This document shows, one piece after another, positions 17,085 to 26,649 of a stretch of DNA of 40,710 nt. The first letter of the stretch is position 1. Each line of letters starts with the position of its first letter. Position numbers and translations under genes: made by a program. Origin of the DNA: Verrucomicrobiales bacterium (GTDB lineage: Bacteria > Verrucomicrobiota > Verrucomicrobiia > Verrucomicrobiales > V1-33); NCBI GenBank assembly GCA_018003315.1, contig JAGNEJ010000040.1, forward strand, positions 1 to 40,710, in the 5' to 3' direction. A model generated the notes under the pieces. That model saw only the letters and a program-made list of their open reading frames with translations, was not told where the DNA came from and made no database searches.

Positions 17085-17843
17085 ATGGCTGACGTCACCA
17101 CCAATCCTGACATTCCCAACGACCCTCCGACCGAAGAAAAAATGGAGAAAAACATGGGAAAGGTTCCGACCCTCATCATCCGGCTCTGGCCCAAGATCCC
17201 GGTGCTGTATCCGATGGCGCTGGTCTCGCTCATCTGCGGCCTGCTGAGTTGGTTCCATGCCCGCGACAATGGGTTTGCCCTGGACAATTTCCAGCAGGTC
17301 ATCGCCCTGGTGTTCCTGGCATCCTTCACCTTCAGCCTGTTTACCCTTACCTTTGACATCGGGTTTACCTGGGCGCTGCTCTGGATGGCGGCCATGGTCA
17401 TCATCGCCATGGCCATGTTCATCGTGAACATCTACCATCCCTTCCTTCCGGATTTCTTGTCCTTCCTCACAAAACTCAATCCGGTTGCCAACAGCAAGTT
17501 TTACTTCTGCATCTTTGCCGTGTGGGCGGTGCTGCTGGCGCTGGCCTACATCCTGACGCGCTTCCACTACGTCAAATTCGAACCCAATGAAATCATCCTG
17601 GTGGGCGGGGTGCTGGACAAACGCCGCCGCTATTCGACCATGCGGGTGACCTATACGAAGGAAGTGGTGGATGTATTTGAGCATTACCTCCCGTTCATCC
17701 GCTCCGGACGCCTGGTACTGCGCTTTCCCAATGAGGAGGAGCCCTTGGTGCTCGACAACGTGATGAACATCGACAAGGTCATCCGCAAGCTGGAAACCAT
17801 CACCAGCTTCATGGCGGTGACGCCGGGTCAAAAATCCGACTGA
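17085..17843 (+). CDS. Membrane protein, four-helix plus soluble domain, unknown
   Basis: A 252-residue protein not recognised. It has a hydrophilic N-terminus (1-38), hydrophobic segments at about 40-57, 71-91, 94-116 and 139-159, then a mixed alpha/beta C-terminal domain containing VKFEPNEIILVGGVLDKRRR and LVLRFPNEEEPLVLDNVMNI. The last part resembles a PH-like (bPH) domain in outline. It is divergent from the HerA-like ATPase gene across a 264-base gap. Function cannot be assigned. Confidence 0.6.
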   Translation: MADVTTNPDIPNDPPTEEKMEKNMGKVPTLIIRLWPKIPVLYPMALVSLICGLLSWFHARDNGFALDNFQQVIALVFLASFTFSLFTLTFDIGFTWALLWMAAMVIIAMAMFIVNIYHPFLPDFLSFLTKLNPVANSKFYFCIFAVWAVLLALAYILTRFHYVKFEPNEIILVGGVLDKRRRYSTMRVTYTKEVVDVFEHYLPFIRSGRLVLRFPNEEEPLVLDNVMNIDKVIRKLETITSFMAVTPGQKSD

Positions 17844-17906
17844 AGCTGGTCCGGAAATTCCAGCAGGGCTGCCGGGTTTTTCCGCCCGGCGGTCCTGGTG
17901 CCTGGT

Positions 17907-18191
17907 TCAGCCAAGGCTGGCCGGCTGCAGCCAGTTGATTTTCAGGATCAGAATTTTCTGATGAGGATGGCGCATTTTCAAGGCATGGAGCACGGCCTCC
18001 TCGGTGGCTTCGGTTACTGTCACCGTTTCGCAGGAGGAATGGCTGTCGTGGACAAACTCCATGCAAACGGCCTCCCGCCAGCTTGGTTCGATGCCCTCGT
18101 CAAGCTGCATCCTGCCAGCCTTGGTCAGTTCCTGCGGCAGATAAGCGCGGAAATAAACCCTGGCCCGGTGCTTGCTGATCCGGCTCTTCAT
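17907..18191 (-). CDS. Small conserved-looking unknown protein
   Basis: A 94-residue open frame starting at ATG 18191, MKSRISKHRARVYFRAYL, and ending KILILKINWLQPASLG. It is charged and lacks a membrane helix or recognised domain. A GTG start 27 bases upstream is an alternative. Support is its lack of overlap with other genes and its protein-like composition; codon-level evidence could not be computed. It lies 102 bases downstream of yqgE on the same strand. A hairpin with stem GCCGGG/CCCGGC at 17871-17890 sits between it and the convergent gene, but has no T tract and is a weak terminator candidate. Confidence 0.45.
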   Translation of the reverse strand: MKSRISKHRARVYFRAYLPQELTKAGRMQLDEGIEPSWREAVCMEFVHDSHSSCETVTVTEATEEAVLHALKMRHPHQKILILKINWLQPASLG

Positions 18192-18293
18192 GGCGGCAGT
18201 ATAGGTGTGGATTCCCACCGCGGCAAATGTCCCTGCAGATGGGTTGCCTTCCGGAATGGTTGCACGGACATGGTGGCTGCGGGGCGGGAGGGT

Positions 18294-18851
18294 TCAGTTC
18301 AGTGAGGGATTTTCCGGCGTGTCCGCAAGCAGCCGGTACCAGGGCCCCATGTCTCGAAGCAGGGCGGCCCAGAGGTGTTCGGTTTTTTCCAGTCTGAGGA
18401 CCGTGGAGGAAGGCTTGCGAGGGATCCAGGCCCGCTGTCGAAGTTCGTTTTCGAGCTGGCCCTCGCCCCAGCCGGAGTAGCCAATAAAGGCGCGGACGGA
18501 TTCTCCGCTTTCCAGGCGGTCCAGGGCATCCTGAGTGGAAAGGTGGGTGGCCCAAAGAATCTCGCGGGATTTGGGCTTCCAGCGGAACGAGGCGAAGGTG
18601 AGGTGCTCCGGGCTGACCGGACCGCCCACGAAAATGGGCACGTCGCAGAGGGTGCCGAAGTCCCCGGAAGGCAGGAGGTCGCCCACGAGCTTTCCCAAAG
18701 GCCGGTTCAGGATGTAGCCGTGAGCACCATGGTCATGGCGGTGTTCGGTGAGCAGGAGGACGCTGCGGAAGAAATTGGGATCGTGCAGCGAAGGATCGGC
18801 CAGAATGAGGGAGCCCTTGAGGGAGCGTGGTTCGGGATCGTCGAATGGCAT
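18294..18851 (-). CDS. yqgE: YqgE/AlgH family protein
   Basis: A 185-residue DUF179 protein. Characteristic features are LKGSLILADPSLHDPNFFRS at the start, VLLLTEHRHDHGAHGYILNR, FVGGPVSPEH in the middle and RAFIGYSGWGEGQLENEL near the end. The family is widespread and its molecular function is not settled. Length is normal. It is divergent from the small membrane protein gene at 19000 and upstream of the small ORF at 17907-18191. Confidence 0.92.
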   Translation of the reverse strand: MPFDDPEPRSLKGSLILADPSLHDPNFFRSVLLLTEHRHDHGAHGYILNRPLGKLVGDLLPSGDFGTLCDVPIFVGGPVSPEHLTFASFRWKPKSREILWATHLSTQDALDRLESGESVRAFIGYSGWGEGQLENELRQRAWIPRKPSSTVLRLEKTEHLWAALLRDMGPWYRLLADTPENPSLN

Positions 18852-18999
18852 GGGCGTGATGGAAGCTTAGCACGAGTGCCCGGATGCGCAGCAAAACTCT
18901 GAGTTTCCAAATGAATGCATGGATTGCGGGTGCGGGATGTAAAATTCCGTGCCACAAATGACCGGGGAGTGCACTGGCAAGTCAGTGCCCACCCTGCTG

Positions 19000-19503
19000 A
19001 TGAGTGCCCACAACATCCAGGAATCAAAGGAAGCGCGCTTCACCCGGTCCCGCCATGCCGTGGGGATGGCGCTGCTCGCGGTGGCCTTTCTGGCGGTGTC
19101 TGCCGGTGTGTTCATCCTGCATTTGCAGCATCTGGCGGACCCTCCAGGCTGGGGGTGGGCACTGCTCCCGCTGCCATTTGCCATCGTGTTTTTCTGGCTG
19201 GCATGGCACCACACCCGGAAGCCGTTTCTCGTGCTTTCGCGCCTTGGCATCGAAATTTACCCCGTGTTTGTCCAGGAAAAGGACGTCCACTTGGTGCTGT
19301 GGACGGAAATGGAATGCGCAGAAGTGACTGCGGACGCCGCATGGCTGGTCCTGACCCTGGCGGAACCTGGAGATTCACGGGTGTTCATCTCGCTGAAGCC
19401 GCTGCTCCCGAGCCGCCGGCCCATCGTGGCCGGGGCGCTGCGCCGGGTCATGGATTTCAAGCGGCAGCAGGAAGCGGGGGAACCGCCGGGGCGGCTCACT
19501 TGA
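19000..19503 (+). CDS. Small membrane protein with PH-like tail, unknown
   Basis: A 167-residue protein. Two hydrophobic segments at about 21-42 and 51-70 are followed by a soluble domain of about 95 residues beginning FLVLSRLGIEIYPVFVQEKD, with LVLWTEMECAEVTAD and SRVFISLKPLLPSRR. This two-helix-plus-beta layout resembles bacterial PH-domain membrane proteins. ATG 19000 is chosen; ATG 18958 in the same frame is possible. Its last eight bases overlap the end of the convergent rng gene. The membrane/soluble layout recalls 17085-17843, but I see no clear sequence similarity. Confidence 0.6.
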   Translation: MSAHNIQESKEARFTRSRHAVGMALLAVAFLAVSAGVFILHLQHLADPPGWGWALLPLPFAIVFFWLAWHHTRKPFLVLSRLGIEIYPVFVQEKDVHLVLWTEMECAEVTADAAWLVLTLAEPGDSRVFISLKPLLPSRRPIVAGALRRVMDFKRQQEAGEPPGRLT

Positions 19504-21100
19504 ATTCCTTCTGGGTAACAGCGTTGAGGATGGTGACCTGTTCGCGATGGTAGGCCGGGTCGGCGCGGAAGCTGAGGCGTCCATGGTGCTTGCGCTGCAT
19601 TTCGACCAGTATCTGTTCGTCCTTGGTGCGCAGACGCTGCATGACGTCGGGATGCACGACGATGAGCAGGTCGTGATCCGATTCCGGATATTTCATGAGG
19701 ATAGTATTGATGCGGCGCTGCAGCTCCACACTCATGGTTTCGGTGCTCTTGACGCGTCCATGACCGCTGCAGTACGGGCAGTCGTCATACACCGACTCGC
19801 TGAGGCTCTCGTGCAGTCGCTGGCGCGTCATTTCCATGATGCCGAATTGCGAGACGGGCAGGACCTGCGTTTTGGCCTTGTCCCGGCGCAGCCGGTCCTT
19901 CATGGCCTTGTAAACAGACTGCCGATCGCGCTGGTGTTTCATGTCGATGAAATCCACCACAATGAGTCCGCCCATGTTCCGCAGGCGCAACTGCCGCGCC
20001 ACTTCCTCCGCGGCCTCCATGTTGGTCTGGAGGATGGTTTTTTCAAGATCGTCCGAGCCCTTGTTGCGCCCGGTATTCACGTCGATGGCAATGAGCGCCT
20101 CAGTTTCGTCGATGACAAGATACCCGCCGCAGCGCAGCCAGACCTGCCGGAAAAAGGCGTTGTCGATCTGCTTTTGAATGCCGAGCCGGTCAAAGATCGG
20201 TTCCGGGCTTTGCAGGTGGCGAATGCGCTTTTTGGAGCGCCGGGAAATGACGCCGACGAGGTCGCGCATCCGCTGGGCGGTCGCTTCGCTGTCGCAGACG
20301 ACCTCGTCCACTTCATCGGTCAGGAAGTCGCGGACGGTCCGTTCGATGAGGTCGGGTTCCTGAAAAACGCAGGCCGGTGCGCGGCTGGTGCCGTTGAGTT
20401 CGGAGATTTTCCGCCACTGTTCAACGAGCATCGCCAGGTCCCGCACGAAAAACCGCGCCCGTTTTCCGGAACACACCGTGCGCATGATGACGCCCATGCC
20501 GTCCGGCACGTTCAGCTTGCGCAGGATTTTGCGCAGGCGGTCGCGTTCTTTCGGATCCTCGATTTTTCGGCTGATGCCGAACATGTCGTTGAGCGGCATC
20601 AACACCAGAAACCGCCCGGCCAGCGACACATTGGTGGTGATGCGCGGCCCCTTGGTACCGATCGGTCCCTTGGTGACCTGCACCATGACGTCCGCACCCA
20701 CCGGATAAATGCTCGGGATGTCCTTGGCCGTGATTTTCTTGCGCTTGGCCGGCGGCCCGCCGCGTCCGCCGCGGTCGATCTTCTCAAAGTCGGTCTCTTC
20801 CGCATCCGCCGCGGGTATGGCATCCCAGAAATGCAGGAAGGCATTTTTTTCAAAACCAATGTCCACAAACATGGCTTTGAGTCCGGGTTCGATGTTGCGG
20901 ACGCGGCCCTTGAATATGCTGCCGACGATGTTGTGGGCTCCGCTCCGCTCGATGTTGTATTCTTCGAGCACTCCTTCCTCGACCAGCGCGACCCGCTGCT
21001 CAAGCCGTTCCGTGTTGACGACGACGCGGGTGCCGCGGTTGAAGTCTGAATTGGCTCCGAAGAATTTTCTAACGCGTCTGACGATGGTTCCGATGGGCAT
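19496..21100 (-). CDS. rng: Ribonuclease G/E family
   Basis: A 534-residue single-strand-specific endoribonuclease that processes rRNA and mRNA. An S1-like RNA-binding domain lies at roughly 45-135 (GSIFKGRVRNIEPGLKAMFV, FLHFWD), with a charged insert of Arg/Lys after it. The catalytic metal-binding pair is D340 in AIDVNTG and D383 in VVDFIDM, and the zinc-link CPYC follows. There is no long C-terminal degradosome scaffold, so it is RNase G-like. It ends eight bases inside the convergent gene and begins 54 bases after mrdA, so it is the last gene of the mre operon. Confidence 0.94.
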   Translation of the reverse strand: MPIGTIVRRVRKFFGANSDFNRGTRVVVNTERLEQRVALVEEGVLEEYNIERSGAHNIVGSIFKGRVRNIEPGLKAMFVDIGFEKNAFLHFWDAIPAADAEETDFEKIDRGGRGGPPAKRKKITAKDIPSIYPVGADVMVQVTKGPIGTKGPRITTNVSLAGRFLVLMPLNDMFGISRKIEDPKERDRLRKILRKLNVPDGMGVIMRTVCSGKRARFFVRDLAMLVEQWRKISELNGTSRAPACVFQEPDLIERTVRDFLTDEVDEVVCDSEATAQRMRDLVGVISRRSKKRIRHLQSPEPIFDRLGIQKQIDNAFFRQVWLRCGGYLVIDETEALIAIDVNTGRNKGSDDLEKTILQTNMEAAEEVARQLRLRNMGGLIVVDFIDMKHQRDRQSVYKAMKDRLRRDKAKTQVLPVSQFGIMEMTRQRLHESLSESVYDDCPYCSGHGRVKSTETMSVELQRRINTILMKYPESDHDLLIVVHPDVMQRLRTKDEQILVEMQRKHHGRLSFRADPAYHREQVTILNAVTQKEFK

Positions 21101-21154
21101 GGTGGATGAAAGGTTTGGTGGTAAATATGCGGCGGGTTGGGCCGGGGAAAGGGT

Positions 21155-23344
21155 TCAGCGGTTTTTGCTCTGGGGATTGGTTTGGTAGCGGGGTTTGTCC
21201 ACCACCTTGGCCTTGGGAACGACCACGTTGCCCTCTGCCTTGAAGTCCGGCTGGGCAAATGGAACGGACTTCACTTTGACCGGGAGCGGCTCGGAATCCG
21301 ATCCACCGTCGCCGGTGTCTTCGTCGGTGGGGGTTTCCGGCAGGTTTACGCCGGGAAATTTGGGGGACTCGATGAAATTGAAATGCCCGGTGGCTTCAGG
21401 CATGCGTCCGATGGCGTTCGGATCCACACGGTAGCCGCCGGTTTCCACGGAGATGGCTTGTTCCATCACCCGGCGGGCCACCGGAGCGGCGGTGGCTCCG
21501 CCTGCATGGCCGTTCTGCACCAGCACGCAGATGGCATATTTCGGACGGTCGTAGGGTGCAAAGCAGATGAACCAGGTGTGGTTGTCCTTGATGCCCTTGC
21601 CCCGCTTGTTCTGCGCGGTGCCCGTTTTGCCCGCGCCTCCGCCCTGCTTGGCAATCGCCTCGATGTCCGACTTGAAGTTTTTTCCGGTGCCGCCCGGCTC
21701 GTTGACCACGCGCCACATTCCCTTGCGCACCATCTCCAGTTGGGCCGACTTGATCCCCTCCTTGGTCAAATCCGTGCGCACCTTCGGAATGAACTTGGTG
21801 GTGGCTTTTTGATAGTCCACCCGGTGGTGCACCAGCGTGGGGATGAAGGCGGTTTTTCCATTGGCCACGGTTGCAGCCACGCAGGCCATCTGCAGCGGAC
21901 TGGCCAGCACTTCTCCCTGGCCGATGGAGACGTTGGCGGTCTGGGCGCTACCCCACCTGCCAAGGCTGTTGATTTGATAGTAGTTTGGTCCGGGAATGAG
22001 CCCCGGGCTTTCCCCTTCCAGCTCGATGCCAGTGGGGATGCCCAGCCCGATCATTTTGCCGATTTTAATGATGTTGTCGATGCCGGCATCGTTGCCATAC
22101 TGGTAGAAGAAGCAGTTGCAGGAATTTTTGATGCCCCCGGAGAGGTCCAGCCAGCCGTGGCCGCCCATGCTTTTCTGAACCGTCCAGCAGGGGAACGGGC
22201 GGTTGCCGTAGGTGACGTAGTTGTCGCAATTATACCCGTTTCGCATGTGTCCTGGATTGAAGAAGCCCGCCAGTGCCACCAGGACTTTGAAAGTGGAGCC
22301 GGGGGCAAATCCCTGAATGGCCCTGTTCAGCAGGGGGGCGGTTTCATCCTCGTTGTAGTGGGCAAAATCCGGTTTGTTGATGGCCGGAATGAACCGGTTG
22401 GGATCATAGGACGGCACCGCGGCCATCGCTTTGACCTCGCCGGTATTGGGTTCCATGATGACAATGGCTCCGCGTCCAACCCCGCCTTCGCGCAGCGCCA
22501 TTTCGGCGATGTATTGCAGCCTGGCATCAATGGTCAGGTAAACATCATCCCCGCGGTGCGGCGGCTGGAATTCCTCCGCCAGTTCACGCTCCAACCGCCC
22601 GTGCTCGTTGATCAGCAGCGTGCGGAATCCCGGCTTGCCCCGCAGGTGGGCATCCAGGGTTTTTTCCAGTGCCTGCACCCCCTTGTCGTCGCCCTCGTAA
22701 AATTTGTAGCCCTTTTTCTTGTCCTCCTCCGGCATGTCATCGGGGGAAAACAGTTTGACGTAGCCCATGAGGTGTCCGGCCATGGCTCCGAAGGGATACT
22801 CGCGGAGGAACCGCTGGCTGATGGTGACTCCCGGCAGGTTGTGGTTGTGTTCGGCAAACTGGGCAAAGCGCTCCCAGCTGACGTCTTCATCGTAAACGTA
22901 GGGAATTTCACCCTTGTTGGTGCGGTAGTGGCGGCGCAGATGCTCCTCATTGTAGCTTTTGGCCAGGTCCAGGTTGCGCAGCGGTTCGATGACGATTTCC
23001 TGCACGATTTTGGCGATGTCGGGCTCCTTGTCCTTGCGCGGATCCCATTCATACATCGGCACGGTTCCCTTGTGGGTGTCGCGGTAGTACTGGACGATGG
23101 CACCGAGGTCCAGCCCCACCTGCAGCGTGGTTTTGTTGCGGGCCAACTCGACTCCGTTGCAGTCCAAAATGCGTCCCCGGGCACCGGTGATGCGGTGGTA
23201 CACCTTGCGGGTGCCGGGCAGTTTCTTCACATAGTCCTCCTGTTTTTCGATCTGGAGGAACCAGAGCCGGAAGAGCAGGGCGGAAAACCCCCCGATGATG
23301 ACACTGCCAATGAGCAGGAGACGGAGTCGGTAGGCAAAAATCAT
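21155..23344 (-). CDS. mrdA: Penicillin-binding protein 2 (elongasome transpeptidase)
   Basis: A 729-residue class B penicillin-binding protein. One N-terminal membrane helix (about 7-30) is followed by the pedestal/dimerisation region with GRILDCNGVELA (58-69). Transpeptidase motifs are SxxK (S350-K353), SxN (S408-C409-N410) and KTG (573-575). It crosslinks peptidoglycan with RodA during elongation. The start overlaps the mreD stop in an ATGA (23341-23344), so coupling is likely. RodA is not encoded next to it; rng follows instead. The C-terminal extension of about 70 residues after the domain is Pro/Lys/Asp-rich. Confidence 0.95.
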   Translation of the reverse strand: MIFAYRLRLLLIGSVIIGGFSALLFRLWFLQIEKQEDYVKKLPGTRKVYHRITGARGRILDCNGVELARNKTTLQVGLDLGAIVQYYRDTHKGTVPMYEWDPRKDKEPDIAKIVQEIVIEPLRNLDLAKSYNEEHLRRHYRTNKGEIPYVYDEDVSWERFAQFAEHNHNLPGVTISQRFLREYPFGAMAGHLMGYVKLFSPDDMPEEDKKKGYKFYEGDDKGVQALEKTLDAHLRGKPGFRTLLINEHGRLERELAEEFQPPHRGDDVYLTIDARLQYIAEMALREGGVGRGAIVIMEPNTGEVKAMAAVPSYDPNRFIPAINKPDFAHYNEDETAPLLNRAIQGFAPGSTFKVLVALAGFFNPGHMRNGYNCDNYVTYGNRPFPCWTVQKSMGGHGWLDLSGGIKNSCNCFFYQYGNDAGIDNIIKIGKMIGLGIPTGIELEGESPGLIPGPNYYQINSLGRWGSAQTANVSIGQGEVLASPLQMACVAATVANGKTAFIPTLVHHRVDYQKATTKFIPKVRTDLTKEGIKSAQLEMVRKGMWRVVNEPGGTGKNFKSDIEAIAKQGGGAGKTGTAQNKRGKGIKDNHTWFICFAPYDRPKYAICVLVQNGHAGGATAAPVARRVMEQAISVETGGYRVDPNAIGRMPEATGHFNFIESPKFPGVNLPETPTDEDTGDGGSDSEPLPVKVKSVPFAQPDFKAEGNVVVPKAKVVDKPRYQTNPQSKNR

Positions 23345-23937
23345 GACCAGCGCCGGTAGGCCAGGCCTTCATACCGGATGTGGTAGCCGCAGAGTTTTGC
23401 CAGTTTGTGAATGAAGAAAAAGGCAAAAGGGGCCACAAGGGTCGAAAGCAAGGCGGTTGTTAGTATGTAGTTCCAGATTTCCATGGGGAAATAAAAGCCT
23501 CCCCGGCGGAAATTGATCCACAGATATTCAAAGAGCAGAATGAGAAACGTGCCGACACCGCACATGAACACGGGCAGTTCCCACCGCCCCTTGCGGAAGA
23601 GCGGGCGGATGCCCTGCATGAGGGAGCCGAACAGTGCGAAGAGAAAGATGGAGAACCCGAAGGTGGCACCGGATTCCGGCAGGGCGATGCCGAGGCTGTT
23701 GGCGGCTTCGACCACGTCGAGGTCCGGCGCAAGGTTGAGGTTTTTGGCGTCGAAAACAAATCCGGTGAAGAATGCCAGCAGCAGCATGACAGGAAAGGGA
23801 ATGCTGATAGCGCAGGCGAAAAAGGTGACCGAGACGAGGTTGAGCGTGGACTGGTAGGCCCAGGGAATGATGGGAATGAAATCCTGCAGCACCAGGCTGA
23901 AGAGAATGAGGATGAAAAGCAGTGCCGGGAAAATCAT
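23341..23937 (-). CDS. mreD: Rod shape-determining protein MreD-like
   Basis: A 198-residue membrane protein with about five or six hydrophobic segments (for example residues 1-18, 38-61). Sequence conservation within the MreD family is low, so the assignment rests on the hydrophobic pattern, the small size and position between mreC and mrdA. It overlaps both neighbours: its ATG sits in the mreC stop (23934-23937) and its stop overlaps the mrdA ATG. It would act with MreB and MreC in the elongasome. Confidence 0.85.
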   Translation of the reverse strand: MIFPALLFILILFSLVLQDFIPIIPWAYQSTLNLVSVTFFACAISIPFPVMLLLAFFTGFVFDAKNLNLAPDLDVVEAANSLGIALPESGATFGFSIFLFALFGSLMQGIRPLFRKGRWELPVFMCGVGTFLILLFEYLWINFRRGGFYFPMEIWNYILTTALLSTLVAPFAFFFIHKLAKLCGYHIRYEGLAYRRWS

Positions 23938-24845
23938 GGCCGGGAGGTTCCGTGTGGAGATGCTGCATTTCCCGCGGTGCCGGGTATTTCATCGCGCTGG
24001 AGCACGAACACATAGCGCAGCGACTGGAAATCCACCGCCGGCCGCACCGTGGCTTCCGCCGTGCCGTCCCCGGGGATGAAGTCCTTGACCTCTCCGAGCA
24101 GAATGCCGGAGGGGAACACGCCGGCCAGGCGGCCTTCCACCGTGATGCCTTCGCTGACCACCTGGCGTCCGGCGTCCAGCACCTGGTCGGGCCGCAGGAA
24201 CCGCAGGCGCAGGTCGGGCACCTCGCGGGTGGAGCTGCGCGAGCCCATCAGGATGCCCCGGATGCTACTGGAGCCCTTGATGGTCGCAGCCACGCGGCAG
24301 TTTTCATCGGTGACAAACACCACCGTCGCGCTGTTGTCCTCGGCCCGCCCCACTTTTCCCACCAGGGCGGGTTCGAAGCGCTCCACGTTGCCGTCAGTGA
24401 CCCGCACCGCGGTGATGACGGGTGTCTGCTCCAGCACCTGGTGTTTGAGTCCTTTGTCGATGAGCGCCTCACGATACCATGCGGACTGCCGCCGGTTGAT
24501 GATTTCCGCCGGAATAAGCAGCAGGCCGAATCGCTTGCGAAAATCAAGCAGCGCCCGCAGCGTGGCGTTCTCCTCCTTCAGGCCCTCGTAGTCGCGCTGC
24601 TGGATGCGCAGTTGGTCCACTTCCACGCGCAGAGCCTGGTTTTCCGTCCGCAACTGCTCCGGGTTTTTGTCCTCCTCCGCCACTCCGCTCAGCGCATCCT
24701 GCACCTTGGCGCCGGTCCGCGTGAACGGAGAAAACCACGATCCCACGGTCCGCTGGATCGCCTGGGTTTTTTCGTCGGGAAAGAAAAACACCCACACCAG
24801 AGCGGCGAGGAAAAGAAGCAGGGCTAAAACGTTGATGCGTCTCAT
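23934..24845 (-). CDS. mreC: Rod shape-determining protein MreC
   Basis: A 303-residue periplasmic scaffold anchored by one N-terminal helix (about 6-22). A coiled-coil segment follows at about 60-102 (LRTENQALRVEVDQLRIQQR), then the beta-rich MreC domain with PVITAVRVTDGNVER and GILLGEVKDF. This organisation and size match MreC. It is 94 bases downstream of mreB and overlaps mreD by four bases. A small in-window T/A-poor gap lies between mreB and mreC without an obvious terminator. Confidence 0.93.
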   Translation of the reverse strand: MRRINVLALLLFLAALVWVFFFPDEKTQAIQRTVGSWFSPFTRTGAKVQDALSGVAEEDKNPEQLRTENQALRVEVDQLRIQQRDYEGLKEENATLRALLDFRKRFGLLLIPAEIINRRQSAWYREALIDKGLKHQVLEQTPVITAVRVTDGNVERFEPALVGKVGRAEDNSATVVFVTDENCRVAATIKGSSSIRGILMGSRSSTREVPDLRLRFLRPDQVLDAGRQVVSEGITVEGRLAGVFPSGILLGEVKDFIPGDGTAEATVRPAVDFQSLRYVFVLQRDEIPGTAGNAASPHGTSRP

Positions 24846-24939
24846 GGAGTTTCGCAGGATGGCGTCCGGTTTCGGGGCCGGACAAAGGTCTGCGCTGACG
24901 CGGAGCAGGGGCTGGAATTACGCTGCCGCCAAGCCGGTT

Positions 24940-25968
24940 TCAGGCGTCGGTGCTGGTGACCTTCTTGAGAAAGGCCAGCTCGCTCAGCACCTTGCCGGTG
25001 CCCTCCGCCACGGCGGAAAGAGGGTCTTCGGCGACGTGGACCGGCAGGCCGGTTTCCTCGGAAAGCAGTTTGTCCAGGCCGCGCAGCAGCGCCCCTCCGC
25101 CAGCCAGCACCAGCCCGCGGTCCACCAGGTCGGCGGACAATTCCGGCGGACAGCGTTCCAGGGTGACCCGAACACTGTCGATGATGGTATTGAGCGGTTC
25201 GAGCATCGCCTCGCGCACTTCCTGGGAGGTGATGGTGATGGTTTTCGGGAGCCCCGCCACCATGTCGCGCCCCTTGACTTCCATGGTCGTTTCCTTCGGC
25301 AGCGGATAGGCAGAGCCAACACGGATTTTGATGTCCTCCGCCGTCCGTTCACCGATCATCAAATTATAAGCCCGCTTCATATACTGGACCACGGCCTCAT
25401 CCAGCTCGTCCCCCGCCACGCGGACGGAACGGCTGTAAACGATGCCGGAGAGCGAAATGAGCGCCACTTCCGTGGTGCCGCCCCCGATGTCCACGATCAT
25501 GTTGCCGCTGGCCTCCTGCACCGGAAGACCCACGCCGATGGCTGCCGCCATTGGCTCTTCAATGAGATAAACCTCCCGGGCACCGGCCTGAGTGGCGCTT
25601 TCCTTGACGGCGCGTTTTTCCACTTCGGTGATGCCGGAAGGGACGGCGATGACCACCCGCGGGCGCACCATGCCCCGCCGGTTGTGCACTTTTTGGATAA
25701 AGTGCCGCAGCATGGCCTCGGTGACCTCGAAATCGGCGATGACGCCGTCTTTGAGCGGACGAATCGCCACAATGTTGCCAGGCGTGCGGCCCAGCATCCG
25801 CTTGGCGTCGTCGCCAACAGCCAGCACCTCGCTGGTGCCCGCTTTCACGGCCACCACAGAGGGCTCGCGCAGCACGATCCCGTGCTCTTTGACATAAACC
25901 AAGGTGTTGGCGGTACCGAGGTCAATGCCCATGTCGTTGGAAAACCATCCAAAAAATCTGCCGATCAT
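24940..25968 (-). CDS. mreB: Actin-like rod shape-determining protein MreB
   Basis: A 342-residue bacterial actin that positions the elongasome along the membrane. Motifs are the phosphate-1 loop [12 protein letters not shown] (14-25), [10 protein letters not shown], the phosphate-2 motif [14 protein letters not shown], and the adenosine motif [10 protein letters not shown]. The N-terminal [11 protein letters not shown] is the usual amphipathic membrane-binding sequence. It is first in the operon mreB-mreC-mreD-mrdA-rng. The upstream stretch 25969-26649 contains no intact gene and should carry its promoter; a TTGACT at about 26012-26017 (minus strand) is only a weak -35 candidate. Confidence 0.97.
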   Translation of the reverse strand: MIGRFFGWFSNDMGIDLGTANTLVYVKEHGIVLREPSVVAVKAGTSEVLAVGDDAKRMLGRTPGNIVAIRPLKDGVIADFEVTEAMLRHFIQKVHNRRGMVRPRVVIAVPSGITEVEKRAVKESATQAGAREVYLIEEPMAAAIGVGLPVQEASGNMIVDIGGGTTEVALISLSGIVYSRSVRVAGDELDEAVVQYMKRAYNLMIGERTAEDIKIRVGSAYPLPKETTMEVKGRDMVAGLPKTITITSQEVREAMLEPLNTIIDSVRVTLERCPPELSADLVDRGLVLAGGGALLRGLDKLLSEETGLPVHVAEDPLSAVAEGTGKVLSELAFLKKVTSTDA

Positions 25969-26649
25969 TTAAGGGAAAAAGGTGGTGAAAAGTTGAAGAA
26001 TACGAAAGTCAACGCGCCAACCTTTCAGCCGGCGCCCGGAAAAATTCAGGGTTCTTCCCGGAGAACCCGCCGGTGCCGCTGCCAGCCTTGTTGTTGAGGG
26101 ACAAGGACTGATGCCAAGCGTCCCAGGGGCCAGGGGGGAGAAATCGTGAAGGCGGGAAAATGGCCCCGTTTCCCTAGCGGTCAAGGGAAAGATACCCCTT
26201 CCGCACCCGCGGCGCACCCGGAAGGTGCGCAGCAGTCCGGGCTGGAGCGGCTCAGGCGGGCAGGCTGCCAGATGCCCGTGCCGCGGTTCAAGCGCATCCG
26301 CCCTCAACCGCAGCTTCGCCGCACCCTGCGCAGACTGTCCACCGACAACAACGGAGACCAACGGGGGATCCGACCCTGCACACTGGGAAAAAATTTTCCC
26401 GGTGCATCGGCGACGCGGGAGCCGGGCAGCGCTCCGCCACCCTCCACAGTCTGCTGGGCAGTTGCCCGCGCCGCAGGCTCAATCGGCGAACCTGCCTGAG
26501 TTGGCTCATCGAGCGTCTGCCGCTCGCCTCCAACCAGAGCGTGCCCACGCTGCCCCCCGCCGCCTGCGCCGAGCAGAGCGCGACCGCCGCCCAAGCACCC
26601 AGCACCCAGCGGCCTGAACCCCTCCCAAACCGCCCACGGCGGGAAAAAT
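25969..26649. other. Long gap upstream of mreB with no supported gene
   Basis: This 681-base stretch is GC-rich and has overlapping open frames on both strands, none with recognisable protein character. One minus-strand frame starting at 26653 begins with a signal-peptide-like segment (WVLGAWAAVALCSAQAAGG) but becomes Arg/Cys-rich and lacks domain features, so a decayed or spurious gene is likely. A GGGAAAA/TTTTCCC inverted repeat lies at 26385-26400. The segment must hold the mreB promoter and leader. Confidence 0.4.

Noticed and set aside
17871-17890. Hairpin between the convergent genes at 17843 and 17907 as a terminator
   Set aside because: Stem of six pairs with no T tract on either side; too weak.
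19547-21049. A 500-residue plus-strand open frame
   Set aside because: Complement of rng, which carries both catalytic Asp motifs.
21137-23359. A 740-residue plus-strand open frame
   Set aside because: It is antisense to mrdA, whose SxxK, SxN and KTG motifs fix the coding strand.
24604-26097. A 497-residue plus-strand open frame
   Set aside because: Complement of mreC/mreB; no protein family character.
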